Shown piece after piece: positions 52,401-60,453 of a stretch of 64,000 bases of DNA; within the stretch, counting starts at the first letter, position 1; every line of letters starts with the position of its first letter. A program made the position numbers and the translations under genes. This DNA is from an uncultured Phascolarctobacterium sp. (lineage in GTDB: Bacteria > Bacillota > Negativicutes > Acidaminococcales > Acidaminococcaceae). The stretch spans positions 1-64,000 of the forward strand of contig CANRJC010000006.1 in assembly GCA_947630795.1 (NCBI GenBank). Direction: 5' to 3'. Under the pieces are notes generated by a model. It ran no database searches. It had not been told where the DNA came from and saw only the letters and a list, made by a program, of their open reading frames with translations.

Positions 52401-53758
52401 CCCCGCACGCCCAAATGGCGAAGGGTCAATTTTTTCCCGTCCCAATAACCGTCCATGGTCAAATTGGCAAGCTCCAGACTGCGCCAGCCCACCTGCAAAG
52501 TTTCTGCGGCCCCTTCTATTTGCGCACTGCCTTCTTCGTTGAAAGCGGCCCTGAAGGCTGCCGCGCCGTCCAGCCGCACTTCTTCCCGCGGCCTATCGGG
52601 CAGCGGCAACGTCACTTTATCGAAATCGAGATCGCAGGCAAGAGCCCTCTCTTTCAGAGCATAGCTGAGCCCGGCCTCGATCAGGCCGCCGCCGACTGCT
52701 GCTCTGGCAGCGGCCACATGGAGAAGATCTTTATTGACGGCGATGGGTATGCGAAGATCTCGGACCGTGTAGCCTTTATAAGCCAGCTCCTCGGCTCGCA
52801 CTTCCAGCCTGCCTTCGGGGCTTGCCGCATCTTCCAGATCCAGCTCGCCTTCCAGTTCGATCGGCTTATCCAGCAGAAAGGCCCGCAAACCGTCGAAGCT
52901 CACTATGCTCTCTCTGGCTTTGACGGTGCCGTCGAGAGCTACTTTGTATTTTTCGCCGCCGAAAGCATAAACGGCAGCGACGGAGTCTAAGTCGACGCTG
53001 CCGCTGTAGCGCATCTTGCCGTTTTTGTTACTGTAATGGACGTGGACGTCTTTCACTGCCCCTGCCAATTCTTCCGCTTGCGCCAAATGCAGAGCCAAGG
53101 GAGCATAGGGCGACAGGGAGAAAACTGCGGTATCGAGAGTAAGGCTACCCTCTCCTTTCATATTCAGCTGCCCCTTCAAGGCCAAAGTTTCATTTCTGTC
53201 TAGGGGCTTGATCTCGGCGGCCAGAGCAAAGTCGGGGTTAGCCCCGCCGTTGGCCTTGGCCTCTACGCCGTAGCCCCACCTGCCGTAAGGAGTGGCTACT
53301 TCCAAATAGCCGTTTTCGATCTCCAAAAGACCGTAGAAAGGTGTCTCGTCGGAATCGGACTCCTTCATCAGTTTTGCCAAGTTCCAATTATTTTTATCGT
53401 CTAAGACCAGATAAGCCCGAGGCTCTTTCAAAGTTACGCGGCTCACCGCTTTCAAAGGCTCGCTCAGACCCAGCCACGGCCTCACTTCCACTTGCGTGCC
53501 GCCAACGGCGGCCAACACCTTTCCCTCTTCATCTTTCAGCAGCACATCTTCCAAAGTGAGGCTGAGGCCGCCGCTCCAGCGTACGCCGCCGATCTTTATG
53601 CTGCCGTTGATGAAGTCGCCGGCCAAAGCTTCTGCCCGTGGCAGAGCTGCCTGCAATAGAGCGGGGGCGACTTTTTGCACAAAATAGGCATAGGCCGCCC
53701 CCAGCACCACCAGGATGCAGCCTATGCCTATCATCAGCTTGCTTTTCAAAAAAGCCAT
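49451..53758 (-). CDS. tamB: TamB-like translocation and assembly module protein (AsmA/DUF490)
   Basis: This 1435-residue protein has one N-terminal membrane anchor (about 7-28, MIGIGCILVVLGAAYAYF) and a very long beta-rich periplasmic body with repeating AsmA-type strands (INGSIKIGGVRWSGGLSLTLEDVLL). It ends in a DUF490/TamB C-terminus of about 300 residues (GSITYLRTPFKLSRAMLTWV, FIDMKVNGPVDNMTL, ITYSRRKGLDSTDNEDWYGLEYKVSF). Such proteins bridge inner and outer membranes for phospholipid transport and barrel assembly. The ATG at 53758 is used. It heads tamB-sigma-TM protein-bamA. Confidence 0.93.
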   Translation of the reverse strand: MAFLKSKLMIGIGCILVVLGAAYAYFVQKVAPALLQAALPRAEALAGDFINGSIKIGGVRWSGGLSLTLEDVLLKDEEGKVLAAVGGTQVEVRPWLGLSEPLKAVSRVTLKEPRAYLVLDDKNNWNLAKLMKESDSDETPFYGLLEIENGYLEVATPYGRWGYGVEAKANGGANPDFALAAEIKPLDRNETLALKGQLNMKGEGSLTLDTAVFSLSPYAPLALHLAQAEELAGAVKDVHVHYSNKNGKMRYSGSVDLDSVAAVYAFGGEKYKVALDGTVKARESIVSFDGLRAFLLDKPIELEGELDLEDAASPEGRLEVRAEELAYKGYTVRDLRIPIAVNKDLLHVAAARAAVGGGLIEAGLSYALKERALACDLDFDKVTLPLPDRPREEVRLDGAAAFRAAFNEEGSAQIEGAAETLQVGWRSLELANLTMDGYWDGKKLTLRHLGVRGGEGSLAAVGSIDTKGQLALAGRMAHFPIHPFLDVVDYQGSGYLSADFVVNGSLTAPSFKGKVVLDKAAIMGQKIKEAHGYLALADNIVTVKEAEAKMEQGTHNVAGSVDLRGAEPVLDLALETKGVRVEPLVAVAGLTETTHLTGNFDNVMQVTGPLSNLHIEGEAHLYDGSVQGYLLDSVRSRYMLDDGAVYLRSAFISTLGAKLRLKGHMDKRQRLDFDVEADDFNLKRLPIMSSEWQMEGLFNAKGHVGGTVSAPYFEGKVNSEAITVNGETLTELSGTLKSNGRDVNKLEAEFKQPHSDSDGEYGLYRAQLSLNIPAHDLRGNVGVLWGKVGGLLRLCNLDYKIDGTLIGDIVINAKGDRRIDIDAHVEDVTIHDLEYYGMRFKGHMQKGVLYLENVKLQEKKENEHTGIIVAGGLIDTLGKSLDLNLRTVGANPAIITGVMDEPPEITGKMDLFAHVAGSFDDPVGTAYLNIQQAGVAGVKLDNIDAALDVENGAIRLIEAVLAKDIYRVRSRGRIPLDLLYDRGEKKQPGAELDIDIDLDEARLGLLPMFSDLVEWATGDTKGRLHIGGTLESPLLRGGLRIEDGSIKFRQVTSILDHINTDMAFEGDKVVLKDLSAALGQGRVTAQGSYAPLAQAEDAYRLHINAKDAKVTGPVFTGTINSDLVIEPRRYRRRTNSESKQSVTDYRPHVQGKVRLDDVLLNISSVPETGEGDTDLGLDLTLELGPKIHMLNAHLYDIWLNGGLTIKGSTARPVISGNIKADKGSITYLRTPFKLSRAMLTWVTPGTFLPNVNIESSTRFSRYFIDMKVNGPVDNMTLSMTSNPPLSKDTIVRMLTLQRESASSDEVTGEDVNNLMTVGLQMTVLGDVEMFMKQSLGLDQFRVYTGKARSGVGFESYKDRTQELTEEERENYNILVSKYLTPALLFGYTTSFDAEESAIFGQIDLSRRFNITYSRRKGLDSTDNEDWYGLEYKVSF

Positions 53759-53977
53759 GTGCCCTGCCTCGTCACGCCAAAAATATACACAGCATACTCT
53801 GTAGAGTTTCGACACAAAGAGATTACTTCCTCTAAAAAAGCGAAACTTTGCAAATTAAATCTTGTGGTGGCTCCCGTCAAAGCTTTTCTTCGGCCACTAC
53901 ATATTGGGGCGCAGAGCTTTGCTCCTCGGCTCGCGAAAGACGGCTGCCCCGCTCTGCCTCCTTTGCTTTTTTCGGCA

Positions 53978-54006
53978 ACAAAAAAAGACGGCGGCCCCTG
54001 CCGTCG
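53978..54006 (-). terminator. Intrinsic terminator after tRNA-Leu
   Basis: Minus strand GACGGC, loop AGGGGCC, GCCGTC, then TTTTTTTG, 18 bases beyond the CCA end. Confidence 0.8.
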
Positions 54007-54023
54007 TCCCGCAGACATAAAAA

Positions 54024-54110
54024 TGGTGCGGTAGAAAGGATTTGAACCTTCACGGGGTTAACCCCCACTAGCTCCTGAGGCTAGCGCGTCTGCCGTTCCG
54101 CCACTACCGC
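54024..54110 (-). tRNA. tRNA-Leu (CAG)
   Basis: An 87-base class II tRNA with acceptor GCGGTAG/CTACCGC, discriminator A and encoded CCA. The anticodon stem CTAGC/GCTAG holds loop CTCAGGA, giving anticodon CAG, which reads CUG. The long variable arm is GGGGGTTAACCCC-like, and GGTTCAAATCC forms the T loop. Confidence 0.96.
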
Positions 54111-54137
54111 ACGTGCCGCTTTTTCAGCAACAAGAAG

Positions 54138-54167
54138 ATTCTAACACACACATGCGCAGACTGTCAA
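54138..54167 (-). promoter_or_regulatory. Predicted promoter of tRNA-Leu
   Basis: Minus strand TTGACA, 18-base spacer, TAGAAT, 28 bases upstream of the tRNA. Confidence 0.7.
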
Positions 54168-54217
54168 GGATTTTAAAAAATTTTTTAGAGCCATCCGGGC
54201 CTCTTTCGCCGCTGTTG

Positions 54218-54880
54218 CTAGGGCTCTTTCACTTTATCTTTATAGTAAAGATAGTAGCGATCTCTGTCCTGCAGGACTTTCTCCACATATTCTCTCGTAT
54301 CGCCGTAAGGTATGGCTGCAGGCCGATTGAATTCGTAATCCCAGCCGTTTTCTTGCATCCAAGCTTTTGTCTGGCCTCGGCCTGCGTTGTAGGCCATCAT
54401 GATGAGGGCCATGTTCCCGCGAAATTCCTCTTCCAGTTCCGCCAAATACCAACAGCCCAAACGAATGTTGGTCTCGCTGTCGAAGAGCTCTTCTTCCTTA
54501 AAATTTTGCAGCCCCATCTGCCGCGCCGCCCAGGTCGCCGTGTCCGGCATCAGCTGCATCAGCCCCACCGCTCCCGCTTCGGAGACGGCTGTGGGTTTGA
54601 AGCCGCTTTCGTTTTTGATGATGGCCGCCACCAAAAAGGGATCTACTTTGTTTCGTTTGCTGTAGCGCAGGATCTCATCCTGATAATCCCACATATAAAC
54701 ATAGCGCAGCTGCACGAGATCGCTGCGCCACACCTGATAGAGAGCAAAAGACAGAGCGGCGATACAAAAGAGGCAAAACAGAGGGAGCAGATACCGCGGC
54801 CGCCGCGGCCTTCGCCGGCGGCGACGGCACTCCCTGTAGCGCTCCCTTCTCTTGCTCCTGTCTTCTTTCTCGGCCTTCAC
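54218..54880 (-). CDS. Membrane-anchored lytic murein transglycosylase (SLT domain)
   Basis: This 220-residue protein starts with a highly basic cytoplasmic segment (residues 8-29, mostly Arg/Lys), a membrane helix (31-50), then an SLT domain. The catalytic Glu91 is in IIKNESGFKPTAVS. GAVGLMQLMP and MAYNAGRG follow, the standard Slt70-type motifs. It would cleave peptidoglycan glycan strands from the periplasmic face. It starts with GTG after GAGGGGGAAGGCA. It follows coaE by 28 bases and is the last gene of the polA-mutM-coaE run. Confidence 0.93.
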   Translation of the reverse strand: MKAEKEDRSKRRERYRECRRRRRRPRRPRYLLPLFCLFCIAALSFALYQVWRSDLVQLRYVYMWDYQDEILRYSKRNKVDPFLVAAIIKNESGFKPTAVSEAGAVGLMQLMPDTATWAARQMGLQNFKEEELFDSETNIRLGCWYLAELEEEFRGNMALIMMAYNAGRGQTKAWMQENGWDYEFNRPAAIPYGDTREYVEKVLQDRDRYYLYYKDKVKEP

Positions 54881-54908
54881 TGCCTTCCCCCTCGCGCTGC
54901 TCTTTGTT

Positions 54909-55499
54909 TTATTGCAATTCTTTCAGCAGCTTCTCCACCTGCGCCAAAGTTTTCTCTAAACTGCCGCTGTTGTCGATGAGCACGTCTGCAACTGCGGCCT
55001 TCTCTTGCAAACCGAGCTGGGCCTCAAGACGGGCCTCCGCCTGCTCCCTGGTCATGCCGTCTCTCGTCATGGCCCGCTGCAGCTGCTGCTCTCTCTTTAC
55101 GGCCACCAGCCACACGCGGGTGCAATATTTTTGCCAGCCGCACTCGATCAAAAGAGGCACGTCCAGCACGGCGGCCACAGCCCCCGCCTGCCGCTGCTCA
55201 GCCAAAAAACTTTGGGCCTGCCGCCACACTTCTTGATGGATGATGCCTTCCAATTTTTCTCTGACGGTCTTATCGTTAAAGATCAAAGCAGCGACTTTTG
55301 GTCTGTTCAATTCCCCTGCGGCGGTGAGATAAGCTTCTCCCAAAACTGCGGCCGCTTTTTTTAAGCCGAGGCTGCCTTTTGCTACCGCTTTTCTGGCGGC
55401 CTCATCGGCATCGAAGACCGGCAGCCCCGCCTTGACCAAGAACTTCGCCACCGTGCTTTTTCCCGAAGCCATGCCTCCCGTAAGGCCTATGATCTCCAC
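54909..55499 (-). CDS. coaE: Dephospho-CoA kinase
   Basis: CoaE performs the last step of coenzyme A synthesis. The 196-residue kinase has the P-loop GLTGGMASGKST (5-16), FDADEAARKAV, and VLDVPLLIECG. The GTG at 55499 has AGGAGG eight bases upstream and replaces ATG. polA-mutM-coaE-SLT is a familiar Firmicute order. Confidence 0.96.
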   Translation of the reverse strand: MEIIGLTGGMASGKSTVAKFLVKAGLPVFDADEAARKAVAKGSLGLKKAAAVLGEAYLTAAGELNRPKVAALIFNDKTVREKLEGIIHQEVWRQAQSFLAEQRQAGAVAAVLDVPLLIECGWQKYCTRVWLVAVKREQQLQRAMTRDGMTREQAEARLEAQLGLQEKAAVADVLIDNSGSLEKTLAQVEKLLKELQ

Positions 55500-55511
55500 T
55501 CCCTCTTCCTC

Positions 55512-56333
55512 CTATTTTTGACAGCGGGGGCAGTAGACCGTGCCTCTTCCCGCCACTTTTGTCTTCAGCAAAAGAGAGCCGCACTTTTTGCAGGGCTGCC
55601 CGCCCCGGCCGTATACGGACAGCTGCTCCTGATTGGAGCCTTTCTTCCCTTCTCCGTCTTTATAATCGCGAAAGGTGGTGCCCCTGTTGGCTATGCCCTG
55701 AGCGATGACTTTGTCGACGGCCGCCGTCAACGCTTCGATCTCTTTCCTCGTTAAAGAGGCGGCCGGCCTGGCGGGGGCGATGCCGGCGGCAAAGAGAGCC
55801 TCGTCGGCATAGATGTTGCCCAAGCCGGCGATGTGCCGCTGATCCAAGATGAAAGCTTTGCTGCTCTGTTTGGCTTTTGCGGCCAAAGCAGCCAAATAGT
55901 CTGCGTTGAAGGCCGGGGTCAAAGGCTCCGGCCCCAAACTGTCGTAGCCCCCTATGGCGATCTCCCCCGGCCGCAGCAGATACAAAGTGCCGAAGGTGCG
56001 GATATCGGTGAAATAGAGGTCTGTATCGCCGCTGAGAGTGAATTTTATTTTGGTATAGCTCGGCGGCTCTTCCCCTTTTTGGCGGGCGATGAGGGCTCCT
56101 GTCATCCGCAGATGCAGCAATAAAAATTGTCCGCTCGCCAGCTCCAGCCGCAAATATTTGCCCCGACGAGCCACTGCTTCTATCTTTTCTCCTTCCAAGC
56201 GGCGGCAAAACACCTCGGCATCGGGATATTTGATGAGGCGCGGCAGATAGACTTCCGTTTTGACGATGCTTTTTCCCAAAATGTGAGGGGCCAGGCTTTT
56301 TTTCACCTGCTCCACCTCCGGCAGTTCCGGCAT
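55512..56333 (-). CDS. mutM: Formamidopyrimidine-DNA glycosylase
   Basis: MutM removes 8-oxoguanine and FaPy from DNA and nicks the abasic site. The 273-residue protein begins MPELPEVE (Pro2 nucleophile, Glu3), has LRMTGALI with the catalytic Lys/Arg region, AGLGNIYADEALF, and the C-terminal zinc finger CKKCGSLL...YCPRC (CKKC and CPRC pairs). The ATG at 56333 fits the mature N-terminus needed for catalysis. It lies between polA (97 bases) and coaE. Confidence 0.97.
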   Translation of the reverse strand: MPELPEVEQVKKSLAPHILGKSIVKTEVYLPRLIKYPDAEVFCRRLEGEKIEAVARRGKYLRLELASGQFLLLHLRMTGALIARQKGEEPPSYTKIKFTLSGDTDLYFTDIRTFGTLYLLRPGEIAIGGYDSLGPEPLTPAFNADYLAALAAKAKQSSKAFILDQRHIAGLGNIYADEALFAAGIAPARPAASLTRKEIEALTAAVDKVIAQGIANRGTTFRDYKDGEGKKGSNQEQLSVYGRGGQPCKKCGSLLLKTKVAGRGTVYCPRCQK

Positions 56334-56430
56334 GATGACCTCCTCGTTGCGGTTCGAAACTGTAACTCGCACCTTTTGACTTCAGACTTATGATGTCTGG
56401 TCTTTACTCCCCACTCCACGCTCCACACTC

Positions 56431-59031
56431 TTATTTAGCGTCTGCCCAGTTCGTCCCCCAGCTTACTTCCGCAGGCAAAGGCAGGCCCAGGTCGAAAGCT
56501 TCTTCCATAGCCTTCTGCACCAGCTCGGCCGTCTCTTCTCTTTCTGCTTCCGTCACTTCCAACACCAATTCGTCGTGGACCTGAAGGAGGATACGGCTCC
56601 TCAGCTTCGCCTCGGTCAAAGCTCTGTCCACTTTGATCATGGCTAGCTTCATGATGTCGGCAGCGGTGCCTTGGATGGGAGTGTTGATGGCTGTTCTTTC
56701 GGCTGCTGTTCTAAGATTGAAATTACTGCTGTTGATGTCTCTCAGATAGCGGCGCCGGCCCAAGAGAGTGGCGACGTAGCCTTTGGCCCTGGCCTGAGCC
56801 ACGATCTTTTCCATATATTCTTTGACGCCGCTGTAGCGATGCAGATAATTTTTGATGTAGCCCGCCGCTTCGGCCCTGCCCACTCCCAACTGAGCAGCCA
56901 AGCCGAAGTCGCTGATGCCGTACACGATGCCGAAATTCACCGCTTTGGCCCGGCCCCTCATTTCGTGACCGACCTGCTCTAAAGGCAGCCCGAACACTTC
57001 CGCCGCCGTGCGGGCGTGGACGTCCTGCCCTTTGCGAAAACTGTCCAGCAATAATTTATCTTGGGCGATAACAGCCAAGATGCGCAGCTCTACCTGAGAA
57101 TAATCGCAGCTGAGCAGATAGTCGTAGCCGGCTCCCGGCACGAAGAGACGACGGATGGCTCTGCCCTCTTCAGTGCGAGTAGGGATGTTCTGCAAATTGG
57201 GGTCGGTGCTGGAAAGGCGGCCTGTAACTGTCACCGTCTGCTGAAAATGAGTGTGGATGCGACCGGTGCGGGGATTGATCAAAGGCCGCAAGCCATCAAG
57301 ATAGGTAGACTGCAATTTGCTGTACTTTCTGTGTTCTAAGATAGTCTCGACGAGAGGGTGCTCTCCCCGCAGGGCTTCCAGCACTTTCACGTCGGTGGAA
57401 TAACCGCTCTTGGTCTTTTTCTGCACCGGCAGCTTTAAATGCTCGAAGAGGACGATGCCCAATTGTTTGGGGCTCTTCAAATTGAAATTTTCTCCCGCTT
57501 CTTCATAAGCCCTTTGTTCTAAGCGGGCTATCTTTTCGCTCATGACTCGGGACTGTTCTTCTAAGCCTTGCAGGTCGGGCTCGATCCCCGCTGCTTCCAT
57601 ACGGGCCAAAACGGGGGCCAAAGGCAGCTCCGCTTCTCTGTAAACGGCAGTGAGCTCCTGCTCTTGCAATTTTTCCGACAAAACGGGCAGCAAAGCGGCG
57701 ACTTGGGCGGCGGCAGAAGCGGGGACAGGACTAAGATATCGCTCGGCCAAACTCATAGAGTCGTAGCCTCCCGCCCCCGGTCGATCCAAATAGGCGGCAA
57801 GGCTCACATCTTCTGCCACGCCCCGCAAAATTTTCCCGCCGCAAAGGCAGGCTTTATATAAGTCTTTGCTGCCGCAGACCGCCTTCAAAGCGTGGGGGTC
57901 TGCAAGGTAAGCGTCGAAAATTTTTTCGGTGCTTTTATCTGAAAGCAGACGATAAATTTTCCCGTCGAAGCAAAACTCCGCCTTTTCGATGAAGAGGTCG
58001 GGCAGCTCTCCCCTCAGAGCGTAAGACATGGGCACCGGCTCTTTGGAAGCGGCAAAATCAGAAAATAATTTTTGCGCATTCTTTTGATCGATCTCGACGA
58101 CGATCTTAGGGCTTTCTTCTCTTTCTTCACTGATAAATAAAGATTGCTCCGCTTCTTCCGTGCCCAAAAGTTTGGCGAAACGCTGATAAAGAGTGCGAAA
58201 CTCCAATTCGGCAAAAAGAGCCTGAGCCTCTTTCTTCATGCCTTTCAGCACATAAAGGCTGCTTTCTGCAGCCACCGGCGCTTCCCTGTTGATGGTGGCC
58301 AACTGCTTGGAGAGGAGAGCGCTCTCTCTGCCTGCTTGCAATTTTTCGCGCAAGCCCTTGGCCTTCACTTCTTCTAAGGAAGCCAGCACGCTCTCCACGC
58401 TGCCTCCTCTTTCCTGCAATAATTTGAGAGCCGTCTTGGGTCCTATCCCGGGCACCCCGGGGATATTGTCGGAAGCATCGCCCATCAGCCCTTTCAGATC
58501 GATGAGCTGCGCAGGCTTCAAGCCTTCGTAAACTTCGGCGAATTTTTCTTCGTCGAAGATCTCAAGATCGCTGATGCCTTTTCTGGTGTAATAAACTTTG
58601 GTGCGGCCGTCCAACAGCTGCAGCTCGTCCCTGTCGCCGGTGACGATGATAACTTCTGCCTCTTGCGGCGCCGTGCGGGCCAAAGTGCCGATGATATCGT
58701 CGGCCTCGTAATCGTCAAGCTCGGGCGCTTCGATGTTCAATGCCTCCAGCACCTTGATCGCCAGAGGGAACTGGCTCTTCAATTCTTCCGGCGTCTCTTT
58801 GCGCTGACCTTTGTAAGCGGCGTAGAGGCGGGTGCGGAAAGTCTGTCTGGCTTTGTCGAAGGCCACTGCCATATAGCGGGGCTGCACCTCCCCGATGAGT
58901 TTAGCCAGCATGTTGCAAAGGCCGTACACTGCGCCGGTGGGAGTGCCGTCTTTCGCGGCCAGAGGAGGCAGAGCGTAAAAGGCCCGAAAGAGAAGGCTGC
59001 TGCCATCTATCAACAAAAATTTATCGGCCAT
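56431..59031 (-). CDS. polA: DNA polymerase I, with degenerate proofreading domain
   Basis: Pol I removes primers and fills gaps. The 866-residue product has a 5'-3' nuclease domain (1-290; LLIDGSSLLFRAFYALP, DYEADDIIGTLA, GDASDNIPGVPGIGPKTA). A 3'-5' exonuclease-like domain (about 300-480) follows in which the DxE motif is missing (MSYALRGELPD stands where FDTET would be). The polymerase domain has motifs A (LLSCDYSQVELRILA), B (RGRAKAVNFGIVYG) and C (LLQVHDELVLEV). It is therefore like the Bacillus and Thermus enzymes, without proofreading. GGAGG precedes the ATG at 59031. Confidence 0.97.
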   Translation of the reverse strand: MADKFLLIDGSSLLFRAFYALPPLAAKDGTPTGAVYGLCNMLAKLIGEVQPRYMAVAFDKARQTFRTRLYAAYKGQRKETPEELKSQFPLAIKVLEALNIEAPELDDYEADDIIGTLARTAPQEAEVIIVTGDRDELQLLDGRTKVYYTRKGISDLEIFDEEKFAEVYEGLKPAQLIDLKGLMGDASDNIPGVPGIGPKTALKLLQERGGSVESVLASLEEVKAKGLREKLQAGRESALLSKQLATINREAPVAAESSLYVLKGMKKEAQALFAELEFRTLYQRFAKLLGTEEAEQSLFISEEREESPKIVVEIDQKNAQKLFSDFAASKEPVPMSYALRGELPDLFIEKAEFCFDGKIYRLLSDKSTEKIFDAYLADPHALKAVCGSKDLYKACLCGGKILRGVAEDVSLAAYLDRPGAGGYDSMSLAERYLSPVPASAAAQVAALLPVLSEKLQEQELTAVYREAELPLAPVLARMEAAGIEPDLQGLEEQSRVMSEKIARLEQRAYEEAGENFNLKSPKQLGIVLFEHLKLPVQKKTKSGYSTDVKVLEALRGEHPLVETILEHRKYSKLQSTYLDGLRPLINPRTGRIHTHFQQTVTVTGRLSSTDPNLQNIPTRTEEGRAIRRLFVPGAGYDYLLSCDYSQVELRILAVIAQDKLLLDSFRKGQDVHARTAAEVFGLPLEQVGHEMRGRAKAVNFGIVYGISDFGLAAQLGVGRAEAAGYIKNYLHRYSGVKEYMEKIVAQARAKGYVATLLGRRRYLRDINSSNFNLRTAAERTAINTPIQGTAADIMKLAMIKVDRALTEAKLRSRILLQVHDELVLEVTEAEREETAELVQKAMEEAFDLGLPLPAEVSWGTNWADAK

Positions 59032-59121
59032 ATCATCGTCCTCCTTGCGCTCGACCTTTTTTGCAAAAGCTTCGGACCGAATTTCTTGTGTGTCCGCTTT
59101 TTTCGAGATCATCTGAAAATT

Positions 59122-59150
59122 ATTATAGGTGACGAAAGAAAAAAAGGCAA
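59122..59150 (-). promoter_or_regulatory. Predicted sigma-A promoter of polA
   Basis: Minus strand TTGCCT, 17-base spacer, TATAAT, about 90 bases upstream of the polA start. Confidence 0.75.
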
Positions 59151-59580
59151 GAGCGCAACGCCCGAGGGCGAGAGCAGGCGGCGCAGCGAGAACGCTCTGC
59201 TTTTTCAAAAGCTCGGCGGGATCTTTGCTTTTGAAGATCTCCGTCAGACACAGAGCAAGGCGCCCTGTCTTACGGCAGAGCGCCCTGTTCTTGTCCCCTT
59301 TTGCCTTACTTTTTATATCTGCGAATTTTTCGGATATCTCGACGCAAGTCTTCTGTATTTTTTCTTGAACGATCTTGTTGCCGCAGGCTTTCTTTCATAA
59401 GAAGGTACGAGCTGCCGCAGCTGTTGTCATCCACGGGTGCTATTATAGCACACTGATACCCCCCCACAATACTTTTTTAAAGATTTTTCTGACTTTCTTC
59501 GTTTTTTACGCACAGTGCGCTCTCCCTGCTCTTTTTTTAGAGCTCGGCGACGTTTTGATGCAGACAGCGAGCGTTCTTTC

Positions 59581-59830
59581 TTTTTGCAAAGAGCCTGCAA
59601 AATTTTGACGCAAGCTCTGAAGGCTCCTTGCTTTTCAAAATATCGACGCCGCTTAAAGCTGGGTTATGAGCAGCCTGCATTTTTTCAAAATATCGGGGCT
59701 CTCGGAACGTAGGGTGCGAGGGGCTTTGCTTTTTTCAAAAGATCGACGCTGCTTCGACAAGGGGTGCAGGCGCCGTCCGCTTTTTCAAAAAACCGACGCA
59801 GCTTGGACCTGAGGTGCGGCGAAAATTTTT
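59581..59830. repeat. Five-unit 50-bp tandem repeat
   Basis: Units begin at 59581, 59631, 59681, 59731 and 59781 with TTTTTCAAAA or a close variant. They continue with ATCGACGCnGCTT, then GGGTGCGAGG-like sequence. The period is exactly 50 bases; the first unit is the most diverged. Similar single copies occur at 59210, 61725 and 61895. Confidence 0.8.
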
Positions 59831-59850
59831 AAAAATAAAAGAAAGAGCCC

Positions 59851-59879
59851 TTGACAGAGCCCCTTTTATGGTTTATCAT
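59851..59879 (+). promoter_or_regulatory. Predicted sigma-A promoter of the tRNA operon
   Basis: Perfect TTGACA at 59851-59856, 17-base spacer, TATCAT at 59874-59879. It lies just after the 50-bp repeat array and 43 bases before tRNA-Lys. Confidence 0.85.
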
Positions 59880-59921
59880 TATTCAAGTAACGGAGGTGTG
59901 CCGGCTACACCGCACAAACAC

Positions 59922-59997
59922 GGTCCATTAGCTCAGTTGGTAGAGCACCTGACTCTTAATCAGGGTGTCGTAGGTTCGAGGCCTACATGGATCACCA
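59922..59997 (+). tRNA. tRNA-Lys (CTT)
   Basis: 76 bases with encoded CCA. Acceptor GGTCCAT/ATGGATC, anticodon stem CCTGA/TCAGG with loop CTCTTAA, giving anticodon CTT for AAG codons. First gene of a five-tRNA operon. Confidence 0.97.
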
Positions 59998-60002
59998 TTT
60001 GC

Positions 60003-60077
60003 GGCCGGTTGGTCAAGCGGTTAAGACACCGCCCTTTCACGGCGGTATCAGGGGTTCGAGTCCCCTACCGGTCACCA
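60003..60077 (+). tRNA. tRNA-Glu (TTC)
   Basis: 75 bases with encoded CCA. Acceptor GGCCGGT/ACCGGTC, anticodon stem CCGCC/GGCGG with loop CTTTCAC, giving anticodon TTC. Confidence 0.97.
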
Positions 60078-60084
60078 CCACCGT

Positions 60085-60160
60085 GGGCGCTTAGCTCAGC
60101 TGGGAGAGCGTCTGCCCTACAAGCAGAATGTCGGCGGTTCGATCCCGTCAGCGCCCACCA
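60085..60160 (+). tRNA. tRNA-Val (TAC)
   Basis: 76 bases with encoded CCA. Acceptor GGGCGCT/AGCGCCC, anticodon stem TCTGC/GCAGA with loop CCTACAA, giving anticodon TAC. Confidence 0.97.
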
Positions 60161-60186
60161 TTTTTTATGTCCTGAATGTCCTATGC

Positions 60187-60263
60187 GGCCCGGTGGTTCA
60201 GTTGGTTAGAATGCCGCCCTGTCACGGCGGAGGTCGTGGGTTCGAGTCCCATCCGGGTCGCCA
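60187..60263 (+). tRNA. tRNA-Asp (GTC)
   Basis: 77 bases with encoded CCA. Acceptor GGCCCGG/CCGGGTC with discriminator G, anticodon stem CCGCC/GGCGG with loop CTGTCAC, giving anticodon GTC. Confidence 0.97.
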
Positions 60264-60268
60264 ACTAT

Positions 60269-60344
60269 GCCTCGGTAGCTCAGTTGGTAGAGCAAAGGAC
60301 TGAAAATCCTTGTGTCCGCAGTTCGATTCTGCGCTGAGGCACCA
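60269..60344 (+). tRNA. tRNA-Phe (GAA)
   Basis: 76 bases with encoded CCA. Acceptor GCCTCGG/CTGAGGC, anticodon stem AAGGA/TCCTT with loop CTGAAAA, giving anticodon GAA. Last tRNA of the operon; no terminator follows before the small membrane protein gene. Confidence 0.97.
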
Positions 60345-60453
60345 CAAAGGTCATCCGCCTCCGGATAAAAGCTGCCCCGGTGCGCAGCGGACGTTCGGAG
60401 GTTTTTGATTTTATACGTGACCGCTTTTTGCGGCAAAGAAAGGAAGACGGCTT

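Larger units (their letters stand above)
59032..59921. other. Long intergenic region polA-tRNA operon
   Basis: 890 bases without a credible gene. From left to right it holds the polA promoter, a low-complexity segment with TTTTTCAAAAGCTCGG-like words, an AT-rich part with a CCCCCC tract (59460), the 50-bp tandem array (59581-59830), and the tRNA promoter. Confidence 0.6.

Noticed and set aside
59581-59830. Possible CRISPR array in the 50-bp repeats
   Set aside because: The unit is repeated over its whole length, with no conserved-repeat/unique-spacer alternation.
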